A stretch of 64,000 nt of DNA from Roseivirga thermotolerans (GTDB taxonomy: Bacteria > Bacteroidota > Bacteroidia > Cytophagales > Cyclobacteriaceae): NCBI RefSeq assembly GCF_014653175.1, contig NZ_BNAG01000005.1, positions 62,001-126,000 on the forward strand, read 5' to 3'. Below the pieces are notes generated by a model. The model saw nothing but the letters and a program-made list of their open reading frames with translations, was not told the origin of the DNA and made no database searches. The translations under genes were made by a program, and so were the position numbers. This document shows positions 17,502 through 25,562 of the stretch, in pieces. The number at the start of each line of letters is the position of its first letter. Within the stretch, counting starts at the first letter, position 1.

Positions 17502-20066
17502 ATGGAAGCAAAATTTTCAAATAGAGTAAAGGAAGTGATTTCGCTTAGTCGGGAAGAGGCGCTGCGTCTCGGCCACGATTACATAGGCACAGAACACTTG
17601 CTTTTAGGAATGATTCGTGAGGGTGAAGGAGTAGCCGTGAGCATCTTGAAAAAGCTTGGTACTTCTTTGGAAGAGCTAAGAGAAGCCATAGAAAGAGCAA
17701 CCAAGGGAACAGCCAATCACAATGTAAAAAACCTGGCCAATATTCCCCTGACAAGACAATCAGAAAAGGTACTGAAAATCACCTACTTAGAAGCAAAAAT
17801 ATTTAAAAGCCAGCTTATTGGCACAGAGCATTTACTATTATCTATTCTGCGCGATGAAGATAATATTGCTACCCAAATTCTCGAGAAATTCGATGTGAAC
17901 TATGAGGTGGTTAAAGAGATGCTCGAATACCAAACAGATAATCCTATTGCTTCGTCAGACACTGACGACCCGGACGATGACTCTTCACGTATGTTTAGCA
18001 GTGGAGCATCTGGCGGGGGCTCATCTGACCGACCTACAGGCAAAGGTTCTGAAAAATCAAGAACCCCGGTATTGGATAATTTTGGCAGAGACCTGACTAA
18101 ATATGCCGAAGAAGGCAAACTAGACCCTATTGTGGGCAGAGAAAAAGAAATTGAGCGTGTAGGTCAAATTCTTTCGAGAAGAAAGAAAAACAACCCAATT
18201 CTTATTGGAGAACCGGGTGTTGGTAAATCGGCCATTGCCGAAGGACTAGCCTTACGGATTATTCAGAAGAAGGTATCACGTGTTCTATTCAACAAACGAG
18301 TAGTTACTCTAGACCTCGCCTCTTTGGTTGCCGGAACCAAGTACAGAGGACAGTTCGAAGAGCGCATGAAGGCCGTTATGAATGAGCTGGAAAAGTCTCC
18401 TGAAGTGATTCTGTTCATTGATGAGCTTCACACCATAGTGGGAGCAGGAGGAGCATCTGGTTCGCTCGATGCCTCCAACATGTTTAAGCCCGCTCTTGCA
18501 CGCGGAGAAATTCAATGCATTGGAGCTACCACACTCGATGAGTACCGCCAGTATATCGAAAAAGACGGGGCTTTGGCGAGAAGATTCCAGCAGGTAATGG
18601 TAGACCCTACCACTCCTGAAGAGACCATTCAGATTCTCGAAAACATTAAAGAACGGTATGAAGATCACCACCATGTGAATTATACCGAAGAAGCCATAAA
18701 AGCCTGCGTTACACTCTCAGACAGATATATTTCTGACCGATTTTTGCCCGATAAGGCCATAGATGTATTGGATGAAGCCGGTGCCAGAGTACACATAAAC
18801 AACATCCATGTACCCGATGAAATTGTAAAGCTGGAAGAATCGATCGAGGAAATAAAGAAGGAGAAGAATAGGGTAGTAAAAAGCCAAAAGTATGAAGAGG
18901 CTGCCCAACTGAGAGATAAGGAGAAAAAGCTCATTGATCAGCTAGACAAGGCCAAAGCGAAATGGGAAGAAGAGAGCAAGTCTAAACGATACGTAGTAGA
19001 TGAAGATAATGTAGCAGAAGTTATAGCCATGATGACCGGCATACCTACCAAGCGTGTGGCTCAGAAAGAGCAAGCTAAACTGGTGGGCATGGCCAGCCAG
19101 CTTAGTGGCAAGGTTATAGGCCAGGAAGATGCCATTAAAAAGCTCACCAAGGCTATTCAGCGCACAAGAGTAGGACTCAAAGACCCCTCAAAACCAATTG
19201 GTACTTTCGTATTCCTTGGCCCCACCGGAGTGGGTAAAACAGAGTTGGCCAAAGTATTGGCCACTTATCTTTTCGATAAAGAAGACTCACTGGTGCGCAT
19301 TGACATGAGTGAATACATGGAGAAATTCTCTGTTTCGCGGTTGGTAGGAGCGCCTCCCGGTTATGTAGGCTATGAAGAAGGTGGTCAGCTTACCGAAAAG
19401 GTGAGAAGAAAACCGTATTCTGTAGTACTGCTCGATGAGATTGAGAAAGCTCATCCCGATGTGTTCAATATTCTTCTTCAGGTACTTGACGATGGTATTC
19501 TGACTGATGGCTTGGGCCGAAGGGTTGATTTCCGAAATACGATTATCATCATGACCTCGAACATAGGGGTAAGAGATTTAAAAGATTTTGGAACTGGCAT
19601 TGGGTTTAGCACTCAGGTGAAGCGTGACAACGAGGAAGCTATAATTAAAGACACTATCCAAAAAGCGCTTAAAAAGACCTTTAGCCCTGAATTCTTGAAC
19701 AGGTTGGATGATGTGATAATCTTTAACTCACTTTCCAGAGAGCATATTCACGAGATCATTGATATATCATTGAAGAAACTCCTGAGCAGAATTGAAGCCA
19801 TGGGTTACCAAATTACCCTAACCGAGAAAGCCAAAGACTTTTTGGCCGACAAGGGCTTTGATCCGCAATATGGAGCCAGACCTTTGAATCGTGCGATTCA
19901 GAAGTATCTCGAAGACCAAATTGCCGAAGAAATATTAAAAGGCGATATCAACGAAGGCGATACACTGATGGCCGATCATAAAGAAGGCGAGGCAGAGTTG
20001 ACCATAAAGATTAAAAAGAAACGAAAAACCAGTAAAAAGACTGAAGAGGAAGACTCTACAGACTAA
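17502..20066 (+). CDS. clpC: ATP-dependent Clp protease ATPase subunit ClpC
   Basis: An 854-residue class I Clp/Hsp100. Order: two N-terminal Clp-N repeats (about 1-145), first AAA+ with Walker A GEPGVGKSA and Walker B VILFIDE, a UVR/coiled-coil middle segment around residues 420-480, second AAA+ with GPTGVGKTE and VVLLDEIEKAHPDV, then a D2-small domain (FDPQYGARPLNRAIQ). A TGIGFSTQ segment supplies the IGF tripeptide that docks on ClpP, so this is a protease partner, not ClpB. It unfolds substrates in the cytosol. A strong terminator follows. Confidence 0.97.
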   Translation: MEAKFSNRVKEVISLSREEALRLGHDYIGTEHLLLGMIREGEGVAVSILKKLGTSLEELREAIERATKGTANHNVKNLANIPLTRQSEKVLKITYLEAKIFKSQLIGTEHLLLSILRDEDNIATQILEKFDVNYEVVKEMLEYQTDNPIASSDTDDPDDDSSRMFSSGASGGGSSDRPTGKGSEKSRTPVLDNFGRDLTKYAEEGKLDPIVGREKEIERVGQILSRRKKNNPILIGEPGVGKSAIAEGLALRIIQKKVSRVLFNKRVVTLDLASLVAGTKYRGQFEERMKAVMNELEKSPEVILFIDELHTIVGAGGASGSLDASNMFKPALARGEIQCIGATTLDEYRQYIEKDGALARRFQQVMVDPTTPEETIQILENIKERYEDHHHVNYTEEAIKACVTLSDRYISDRFLPDKAIDVLDEAGARVHINNIHVPDEIVKLEESIEEIKKEKNRVVKSQKYEEAAQLRDKEKKLIDQLDKAKAKWEEESKSKRYVVDEDNVAEVIAMMTGIPTKRVAQKEQAKLVGMASQLSGKVIGQEDAIKKLTKAIQRTRVGLKDPSKPIGTFVFLGPTGVGKTELAKVLATYLFDKEDSLVRIDMSEYMEKFSVSRLVGAPPGYVGYEEGGQLTEKVRRKPYSVVLLDEIEKAHPDVFNILLQVLDDGILTDGLGRRVDFRNTIIIMTSNIGVRDLKDFGTGIGFSTQVKRDNEEAIIKDTIQKALKKTFSPEFLNRLDDVIIFNSLSREHIHEIIDISLKKLLSRIEAMGYQITLTEKAKDFLADKGFDPQYGARPLNRAIQKYLEDQIAEEILKGDINEGDTLMADHKEGEAELTIKIKKKRKTSKKTEEEDSTD

Positions 20067-20090
20067 TGTGGTAAACAGATAGTAAGCGAA

Positions 20091-20129
20091 AGCCGGTTTT
20101 GGGTGACCTTCCAAAACCGGCTTTTTTTA
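20091..20129 (+). terminator. Rho-independent terminator of clpC
   Basis: A 12-bp perfect stem (20091-20102 with 20111-20122, arms AGCCGGTTTTGG/CCAAAACCGGCT) with an 8-nt loop, followed by a T run. It lies 24 bp after the clpC stop and abuts the stop of the convergent M20 gene. Confidence 0.92.
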
Positions 20130-21254
20130 TAACCGATTGATAAGTATTTGCCAGAAAAGCCTTGCTCCGGTGTTAATAATCTCATCGGGAAAATCATAGA
20201 AAGGATGGTGCAGAGGAAAACACCCTTCGCCACTGCCAAGCCCAAGCAGCGCCCCCGGAACTTCGTCTAGAAAAACACCAAAGTCTTCGCTCCAAAGATT
20301 GGGCTCGGGAAGTGTTCTAACCTCAAGACCAAGCTGTTGGCACGCCTGCCTTATCACCTCTTCTTGTTCTTTATGATTGGTGGTGGCCAGAAAGCTTTCA
20401 TGCTTCGATACTTCCAAAACTAAACTTTGCTGATGGGCCAACTCGTTCGCCTGGCTCTCAATAGCCTGCAATAGCCCCCTCATTTCGTTATTGGACAACG
20501 ATCGAATGGTCATCCAGACTTCTCCTTCACCAGCTGAAACACCAAAACTTTCATCGCCTAGATTTATATGGGTAATGGTATAAAAGGTATGACTATGAAG
20601 CCCCAACTGTCTAACCCTTTCCGGCAAACAAACAATAAACTGACCAATGGCTTGAGCGGGATTCTTACCTTTCTCCGGTTCACTAGCGTGTGAAGTATGA
20701 CCTTTGAACAGCAACTTAAGCCCAATAGATGCCGCACAAAAAACTCCACCCTTACTGAGGATGGTGTGTAAAGGATAGCCGGGTAAATTATGTAAGGCAA
20801 AAGCTTCATCAGGCCTGTTTTCTTTAAAGAGAGGGTCGCTTACAACCCGGCCTGCGCCCTGCCCTGTTTCTTCAGCCGACTGAAACATGAGGCTGACTTT
20901 CCCTTTTTCAATCCCCTCACTTACAATTCGGCAAGCCAACTCTAACAATATGGCCATGTGCCCATCATGACCACACTTATGGCTTATACCTTTATTGACA
21001 GAGGCATATTCAATAACCGACTCCTCTTCAATGGGCAGGGCATCTAATTCGGCCCTAAACATAATATGCCTGCCCGGCTTCCCACTGTCCCAAATAGCCC
21101 ATACGCTGCGGCCACCTATTGGAGCCATCAACTGTGTGGGCTTAAGTGGCCTCAGCCAGTCTACAATCTGGCGGGCCGTCTCTCTTTCATTACCGGACAG
21201 TTCCGGGTGTTGATGCAGCCAATGCCTTTTCTGAATAGCGTTGAGTTTGAGCAT
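20127..21254 (-). CDS. M20 family amidohydrolase (N-acyl amino acid / hippurate hydrolase type)
   Basis: A 375-residue enzyme from the ATG at 21254 (MLKLNAIQKRHWLHQHPEL). A longer start at 21311 would run through a terminator hairpin and is rejected. The M20D layout is clear: RAELDALPIEEES, SHKCGHDGHMAILLELA, FQSAEETGQGA and FALHNLPGYP give the metal ligands and the general base Glu. The dimerisation domain holds GHTSHASEPEKGKNPAQAI. Such enzymes hydrolyse N-acyl or indole-amide amino acids. Cytosolic; substrate undetermined. Confidence 0.9.
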   Translation of the reverse strand: MLKLNAIQKRHWLHQHPELSGNERETARQIVDWLRPLKPTQLMAPIGGRSVWAIWDSGKPGRHIMFRAELDALPIEEESVIEYASVNKGISHKCGHDGHMAILLELACRIVSEGIEKGKVSLMFQSAEETGQGAGRVVSDPLFKENRPDEAFALHNLPGYPLHTILSKGGVFCAASIGLKLLFKGHTSHASEPEKGKNPAQAIGQFIVCLPERVRQLGLHSHTFYTITHINLGDESFGVSAGEGEVWMTIRSLSNNEMRGLLQAIESQANELAHQQSLVLEVSKHESFLATTNHKEQEEVIRQACQQLGLEVRTLPEPNLWSEDFGVFLDEVPGALLGLGSGEGCFPLHHPFYDFPDEIINTGARLFWQILINRL

Positions 21255-21271
21255 GGGAAAAAGATACCTAA

Positions 21272-21303
21272 AAAAGCAAAGGAGAGCTCCATCCGAGCTC
21301 TCC
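21272..21303 (-). terminator. Terminator after the cytochrome c peroxidase gene
   Basis: A 9-bp perfect stem (21281-21289 with 21295-21303, GGAGAGCTC/GAGCTCTCC) with a 5-nt loop. On the minus strand it is followed by a T-rich stretch, with T6 at 21270-21275. It lies 40 bp after the stop of the di-haem peroxidase gene and just before the M20 start. Confidence 0.75.
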
Positions 21304-21342
21304 TTCTTCAACCAAAATATATAGTATATGAACTATAAATTC

Positions 21343-22485
21343 TCAATCATTACCGAAAGGGTTCGAGAACTTTTCATCGCTTATAAACGACTGATCGGTA
21401 AGTGTTCTCAAAAAGGCCACCAAGGCTTGCTGCTCCTCCGCATTCAAATTCATTCGAACAGCCCGGTTATTGCCTTCTCTCAATCGGTCATCAAGATTAG
21501 GATGGTTCTGAACACCCCGGTTATAGAAGTCGATTACTTCCTCCAAAGTTTCAAAACGTCCATCATGCATGTACGGGCTAGTGAGTTCAATGTTTCTCAA
21601 TGAATTGACTTTGAACTTACCATTGTCGCGTTGATTGCCGGTAACTGCCCCAAGGCCCAGGTCTGTACTATTGGCGTTGAGCCCATTGTTTCTGGCTCTA
21701 TCTCCACTAAACGCTACTGTTTCATGACAATTGGAGCACTGTGTTCTACGGCTAAAAAATAAATCTTTACCCAAATTCTCCAGTTCAGTAAAATTGGAAA
21801 AACGGGCATTACTGTTTCCGTTGGCGGCAACAAGCCCAAAATCGTATGGTGCCTGATATGAGACCATGGCTCTTACGAATTGGGCAAGTGCATTGGCTAT
21901 TCTATCGGCAGTAACTGCCGAGCTACCAAAAGCATCGGAAAAAAGCGGCTCATAGTAAGGTTGTGCCTGAACTTTAGCCACCAGTTCATCTAAGGTTAAC
22001 CCCATTTCCACCTCGTCCTGAATAGGCATCAGTACTTGTGCCTCCAGGCTTGTGGCTCGTTCATCCCAAAAGAAACTGCCATTGTTATAATACCTGGCGT
22101 TGGCCAAGCCCATGCTATTTCTGCCGGTCTCTTCGCCTTCAAAACCAAGGCTTCGAGTCCGCGAATCGGAAAAACCCTTGGCTTGCACATGACAAGAAGC
22201 GCATGAAACGGTATTGTTTGCACTTAACCGAACATCATAGAAAAGCACTCTACCCAGGGTTGCCCCTGCATTGGTTATCTGATTATTGGTAGGTGTATTG
22301 TCTATACGCCTTATATCATTGTCTAAAAAATGATCGGGAAGATCGGGGTTGGCATAGTTGTACCAACTGTCCGGTAAGTTCAAACCCTCAAGAGCATTTG
22401 GCTCTATGGTTTCTTCTTCCAGGTTTTGAGAGCAATTGGCACATAGCATGGCCAGGCTCAAAAGAAAAATCGCCTTTGTTCGCAT
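21343..22485 (-). CDS. Di-haem cytochrome c peroxidase (MauG/CcpA family), lipoprotein
   Basis: A 380-residue exported haem protein. The signal MRTKAIFLLSLAMLCANC has a lipobox Cys at residue 18. Two c-type haem sites, CASCH and CSNCH, sit in the two halves, with SLGRVLFYD-like (TLGRVLFYDVRLS) and LRNIELTSPYMHDGRFETLE motifs typical of the family. These enzymes reduce H2O2 with electrons from cytochrome c at the outer side of the inner membrane. It is the last gene of the leftward sigma-factor operon, 60 bp after the Spy-like gene. Confidence 0.93.
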   Translation of the reverse strand: MRTKAIFLLSLAMLCANCSQNLEEETIEPNALEGLNLPDSWYNYANPDLPDHFLDNDIRRIDNTPTNNQITNAGATLGRVLFYDVRLSANNTVSCASCHVQAKGFSDSRTRSLGFEGEETGRNSMGLANARYYNNGSFFWDERATSLEAQVLMPIQDEVEMGLTLDELVAKVQAQPYYEPLFSDAFGSSAVTADRIANALAQFVRAMVSYQAPYDFGLVAANGNSNARFSNFTELENLGKDLFFSRRTQCSNCHETVAFSGDRARNNGLNANSTDLGLGAVTGNQRDNGKFKVNSLRNIELTSPYMHDGRFETLEEVIDFYNRGVQNHPNLDDRLREGNNRAVRMNLNAEEQQALVAFLRTLTDQSFISDEKFSNPFGND

Positions 22486-22545
22486 AGTTTGTTTGGTTTT
22501 AAATTTTTGGTGCAGTCCGACTCCGGCTTTGAGGTTTCACAGGTC

Positions 22546-23031
22546 TTATGGCCCGCGCCTTTTCTTCTTTTGCGGTGGTGGCATACGGCTGTGCGGAGCC
22601 CCTTGCTTTAATACCGACATAATAATGGCATCGAAAACCTGTACCTGTTCTTGAGCGCACAGGTCTCGTATTTTCATGAAGTGGTTGAAGGTGGCCTGCT
22701 CTATCCGGGCCTGACTATCTCCTATTACCCGGCTCAAACTGTCCGTAAGGGCTACCACCTCCGGCTTTCCGTAAAGACCATGCAGTTGCTCACGAGCCTC
22801 GTGCATTCGGTCCCTCAGCCTATTCACTTCTATAAAATGGTTATGACGCAAGCGTTTTAACTGTTCCAACTGCTCATCGGTCAGGCCAAGTTCTTGTTCC
22901 AATATTAACAGCCCTTCCATACCGTTTTTAATGTGCTGATCTGGTTTGCCCCACCAAAGCAAGGTCAGGAGCACCACGTTCAATACCGCCAGAAACACTA
23001 CCGCAATGCCTATTATTCTTGAACTTTTCAT
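22546..23031 (-). CDS. Periplasmic heavy-metal sensor, Spy/CpxP-like
   Basis: A 161-residue protein with an N-terminal membrane anchor (IIGIAVVFLAVLNVVLLTLL) and a long helical periplasmic part. It has the LTxxQ-type motif LGLTDEQLEQLKRL, a second helical pair (KIRDLCAQEQVQVFDAII) and a basic tail (PPPQKKKRRGP). Spy/CpxP/CnrX-like proteins bind unfolded proteins or metals and modulate sigma or Cpx signalling. Its place after an ECF sigma factor and a single-TM protein suggests the third part of an envelope-stress module. Confidence 0.8.
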   Translation of the reverse strand: MKSSRIIGIAVVFLAVLNVVLLTLLWWGKPDQHIKNGMEGLLILEQELGLTDEQLEQLKRLRHNHFIEVNRLRDRMHEAREQLHGLYGKPEVVALTDSLSRVIGDSQARIEQATFNHFMKIRDLCAQEQVQVFDAIIMSVLKQGAPHSRMPPPQKKKRRGP

Positions 23032-23041
23032 TTGTTTAGAT

Positions 23042-23356
23042 TTAATAACCGAATTCGTTGGGCGGCATAAAGTATTCTCTAGACAGCGTTTCCCATGCAG
23101 TTTCTACAGGCAGAGGTCGCTCATACCCTAGCAGAACCAAGCTAAAACCATTGAAAACCAGAACAATAAGAAGCAAGAGCGTGCATAGCTTCATATTTTC
23201 TAAAAAGGCATAGCGGTTACTCTTACCCAACAACTCTGCTTCCATTCTGGCCTCCAGCCGGCTATAAAAAAAAGCAGGTGCCAACGCTCTTTCTACAGCA
23301 TCCAAACTTGCTATACTCTGCTCTACCCTTTGTGCTATAATTGCTTTCTCTTTCAT
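23042..23356 (-). CDS. Single-pass membrane protein, possible anti-sigma factor
   Basis: A 104-residue protein with an N-terminal cytosolic helical part (about 55 residues, ERALAPAFFYSRLEARMEAE), one transmembrane helix (LCTLLLLIVLVFNGFSLVLL) and a short external tail. The topology, size and position directly after the ECF sigma gene fit an anti-sigma factor. No conserved anti-sigma motif (such as HxxxCxxC) is visible, so this is inferred from context. Confidence 0.65.
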   Translation of the reverse strand: MKEKAIIAQRVEQSIASLDAVERALAPAFFYSRLEARMEAELLGKSNRYAFLENMKLCTLLLLIVLVFNGFSLVLLGYERPLPVETAWETLSREYFMPPNEFGY

Positions 23357-23394
23357 GGTATCTTATTGGATGCCAACCCTTTAATTTTCTTGCG

Positions 23395-23970
23395 TTAATC
23401 AATCATATTTTTTTCATAGAAGTTTCTCAGTTGCTTCTTTAGGTTTTGCCTGGCCCTGAACATGAGCGACTCAACCGATGACACACTTACCTGAAGTACC
23501 TGAGCCACTTCTTCATAAGAAAGCCCTTCCAGCTTGTGTAGAGTAAATGCCAATCGCTGATTATCCGAGAGCTTATCGATAGCCGCCAGCAAAGCCTTGG
23601 CATTTTCCTGTTGCTCCATAGCCACTCCCGGATGCATCCAATCAGCAGGCTGGAAGCCCTGCGCCACACCTCCTGAAAGGCTCCTCATCCACGCAAAGCG
23701 CTTTTTTGCTTTCATCCTTCTTAGTTTTTCAAGACTCTTGGTAGTGGCAATCCGGTATATCCAGGTAGAAAGCTTAGCCTCTGCCCTGAAACTCTCTACC
23801 GATCGATACACCTCCATGAATACATCTTGGGCGCTTTCTTCAGCCTCTTCTTCATTCTTTAAGAGGCTCAGGCAGGTGTTGTACACTTTGTCTTTGTAGT
23901 CTTCTACCAATTGCCTGAAAGCTTCTTCAGATCTGTTTCTCAAGGCCAATAAAAGTGTTTGCTCTGTCAA
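23395..23970 (-). CDS. RNA polymerase sigma factor, ECF subfamily
   Basis: A 191-residue sigma-70 of the ECF type. The reading frame stays open upstream to beyond 24069 but contains no ATG. A TTG at 23970 (LTEQTLLLALRNRSEEAF) gives the usual ECF length and start, so it is preferred over a CTG at 24069. Region 2 is present in FRQLVEDYKDKVYNTCLSLL and DVFMEVYRSVESF; region 4 is in GLSYEEVAQVLQVSVSSVES. It heads a leftward operon with the single-TM protein, the Spy-like protein and the di-haem peroxidase. Upstream DNA is the remnant of another Spy-like gene. Confidence 0.88.
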   Translation of the reverse strand: MTEQTLLLALRNRSEEAFRQLVEDYKDKVYNTCLSLLKNEEEAEESAQDVFMEVYRSVESFRAEAKLSTWIYRIATTKSLEKLRRMKAKKRFAWMRSLSGGVAQGFQPADWMHPGVAMEQQENAKALLAAIDKLSDNQRLAFTLHKLEGLSYEEVAQVLQVSVSSVESLMFRARQNLKKQLRNFYEKNMID

Positions 23971-24083
23971 TGGTTGGTCTAAGTTGAAGGAGGTGTTATC
24001 CTCCCTGTTTTGGTTCAGAAGCTTTTGGGCCTCCTCATTCCCTCCCCGCTTTATTGGCCTGTACAGCAATTGCCTGTTTAGTG

Positions 24084-24475
24084 CTAGCCGCTGCTCATCG
24101 CAAACAGGCTCTTTATTTCTGCCACACTTTCCACTTTTAGTACGAGGAGTTGTGCCCTTAAATCCGTTGTTCGCTCAATTACCCTACCCACCGCTTTCAT
24201 ATTTATTTTGTGGGCCAATTGAAGTTGCTCCATTCGGGCTTCTCCAATCCTCAGCCGAGCCTGCAAAGGCTGTTTCTCTTGTTCGGCTATTTATTTGGTC
24301 TGGTGTATACTGTTATTCTGTTCTTCGGAAAGCCCGGGAATATGATAGGAAACCTGACCAGACGGCTCGCTTTGGGAGACCTCTTCCCTTGTAACAAAAG
24401 GCTTTGTACAAAAGCCAAAGGCATAACCACTATTGAGGCCAACAGCAAGGTGACTCCGACAGTAGCTTTAAACAT
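24084..24475 (-). pseudogene. Decayed Spy/LTxxQ-family periplasmic protein gene
   Basis: Three pieces in different frames rebuild one protein. From the ATG at 24475, MFKATVGVTLLLASIVVMPL is a signal peptide. About 24400-24409 one base seems lost, and the next frame continues KPFVTREEVSQSEPSGQVSY and HIPGLSEEQNNSIHQTK, where a TAA (24291-24293) interrupts. The same frame resumes with IAEQEKQPLQARLRIGEARM, ending KSLFA near 24100, where a second shift leads into DEQRLALNRQLLYRPIK. This order (IPxLxEEQ, EARM, then LFxDEQRL) matches Spy-like heavy-metal-resistance proteins. The last frame runs open into the sigma factor gene. Confidence 0.75.
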
Positions 24476-24576
24476 TTTTATGACCTTTTAGATTTTGTTT
24501 TTGGAAGGCTTAATGAAAAACAAGCCCCGGACTTGCTCCCTGAAAAGTTAAATTAGGCTAAGGCTATTCAGGGTTT

Positions 24577-25560
24577 GTGTGTAGATTTAGCCCAAACAAT
24601 CAGCCAGCGATTTTGAGAACACCCTTTATAATTAGTGGAAAGCCCGTAATGCCGGGCGAAGAAGCAGTTATCAACGTAAATATTGCCCGATTGCCCTCTC
24701 ACTCAGAAATTAACCTGAAGATTACGGTGGCCCGGGCTCTTGAAGATGGTCCCACTCTTCTTCTAAGCGGAGGCCTGCATGGCGATGAAATTAACGGAAC
24801 GGAGATAGTTAGGAGAATTATTGAAAAAGACCAACACAAACCCAAAGTTGGAACAGTAATCTGCATTCCCATCATCAACATGTTTGGGTTCATTAACTTT
24901 AGCCGTTATGTGCCCGATGGAAAAGATGTAAACCGGTCGTTTCCCGGAAATAAGAACGGATCGTTGGCCTCGCGCGTGGCTCATTACCTTACCAATAATA
25001 TCATACCCAAAATAGATGTGGGCCTCGATTTTCATACCGGAGGGGCCGACCGAACCAATTACCCACAAATACGCTGTGTACTTAAAGACGAACGCAACCG
25101 CGCCATTGCCAATGCGTTTGAACCTCCTTTTATTCTCAACTCCCCCTTTCGTCCAAAGTCGTTGAGACAAACAGCCGCCCGAATGGGTAAGCATATTTTG
25201 GTCTATGAAGGAGGGGAATCGGCTCGCTTCGATGAACATGCCATTCAGGCAGGAATAAACGGGGCTTTGAGGGTAATGAAGTACCTGGGCATGCGCGAGA
25301 GAGCCCCAGATGCCATGCAAAAAACCAGAGTCATCTACAATTCATCGTGGGTAAGGGCACGCTATTCCGGTATTTTTCTGGCCGGAGCAAAATCAGGAGA
25401 CTTTGTAGAAAAAAATCAAATTGTAGGCTATATAGCCGAACCCTTCGGGGCTTTTAAGCACAAGATTAAAAGCCCGGCAACAGGCTATGTAATAGGCCTT
25501 AACAACAACCCCATAGTACATCAGGGCGATGCATTAATGCACATAGGCGTACAAAAGTAA
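24577..25560 (+). CDS. Succinylglutamate desuccinylase/aspartoacylase (AstE/AspA) family deacylase
   Basis: A 327-residue zinc deacylase from a GTG at 24577; a TTG at 24612 is another possible start and homologues begin near there. LSGGLHGDEINGTEIV gives the zinc His and Glu, DGKDVNRSFPG the substrate Arg, and GLDFHTGG the second zinc His. A barrel-sandwich C-terminal domain follows (SGDFVEKNQIVGYI). Members remove acyl groups from amino acids; the substrate is unknown. mgtE starts 2 bp downstream, suggesting co-transcription. Confidence 0.88.
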   Translation: MCRFSPNNQPAILRTPFIISGKPVMPGEEAVINVNIARLPSHSEINLKITVARALEDGPTLLLSGGLHGDEINGTEIVRRIIEKDQHKPKVGTVICIPIINMFGFINFSRYVPDGKDVNRSFPGNKNGSLASRVAHYLTNNIIPKIDVGLDFHTGGADRTNYPQIRCVLKDERNRAIANAFEPPFILNSPFRPKSLRQTAARMGKHILVYEGGESARFDEHAIQAGINGALRVMKYLGMRERAPDAMQKTRVIYNSSWVRARYSGIFLAGAKSGDFVEKNQIVGYIAEPFGAFKHKIKSPATGYVIGLNNNPIVHQGDALMHIGVQK

Positions 25561-25562
25561 TC

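Noticed and set aside
24287-24475. Stand-alone 62-residue protein
   Set aside because: It is better explained as the signal peptide of a frameshifted Spy-like gene whose body continues in another frame.
24577-25560. Programmed frameshift or fusion in the AstE-like gene
   Set aside because: The frame is continuous and of normal family length; only the start codon is uncertain.
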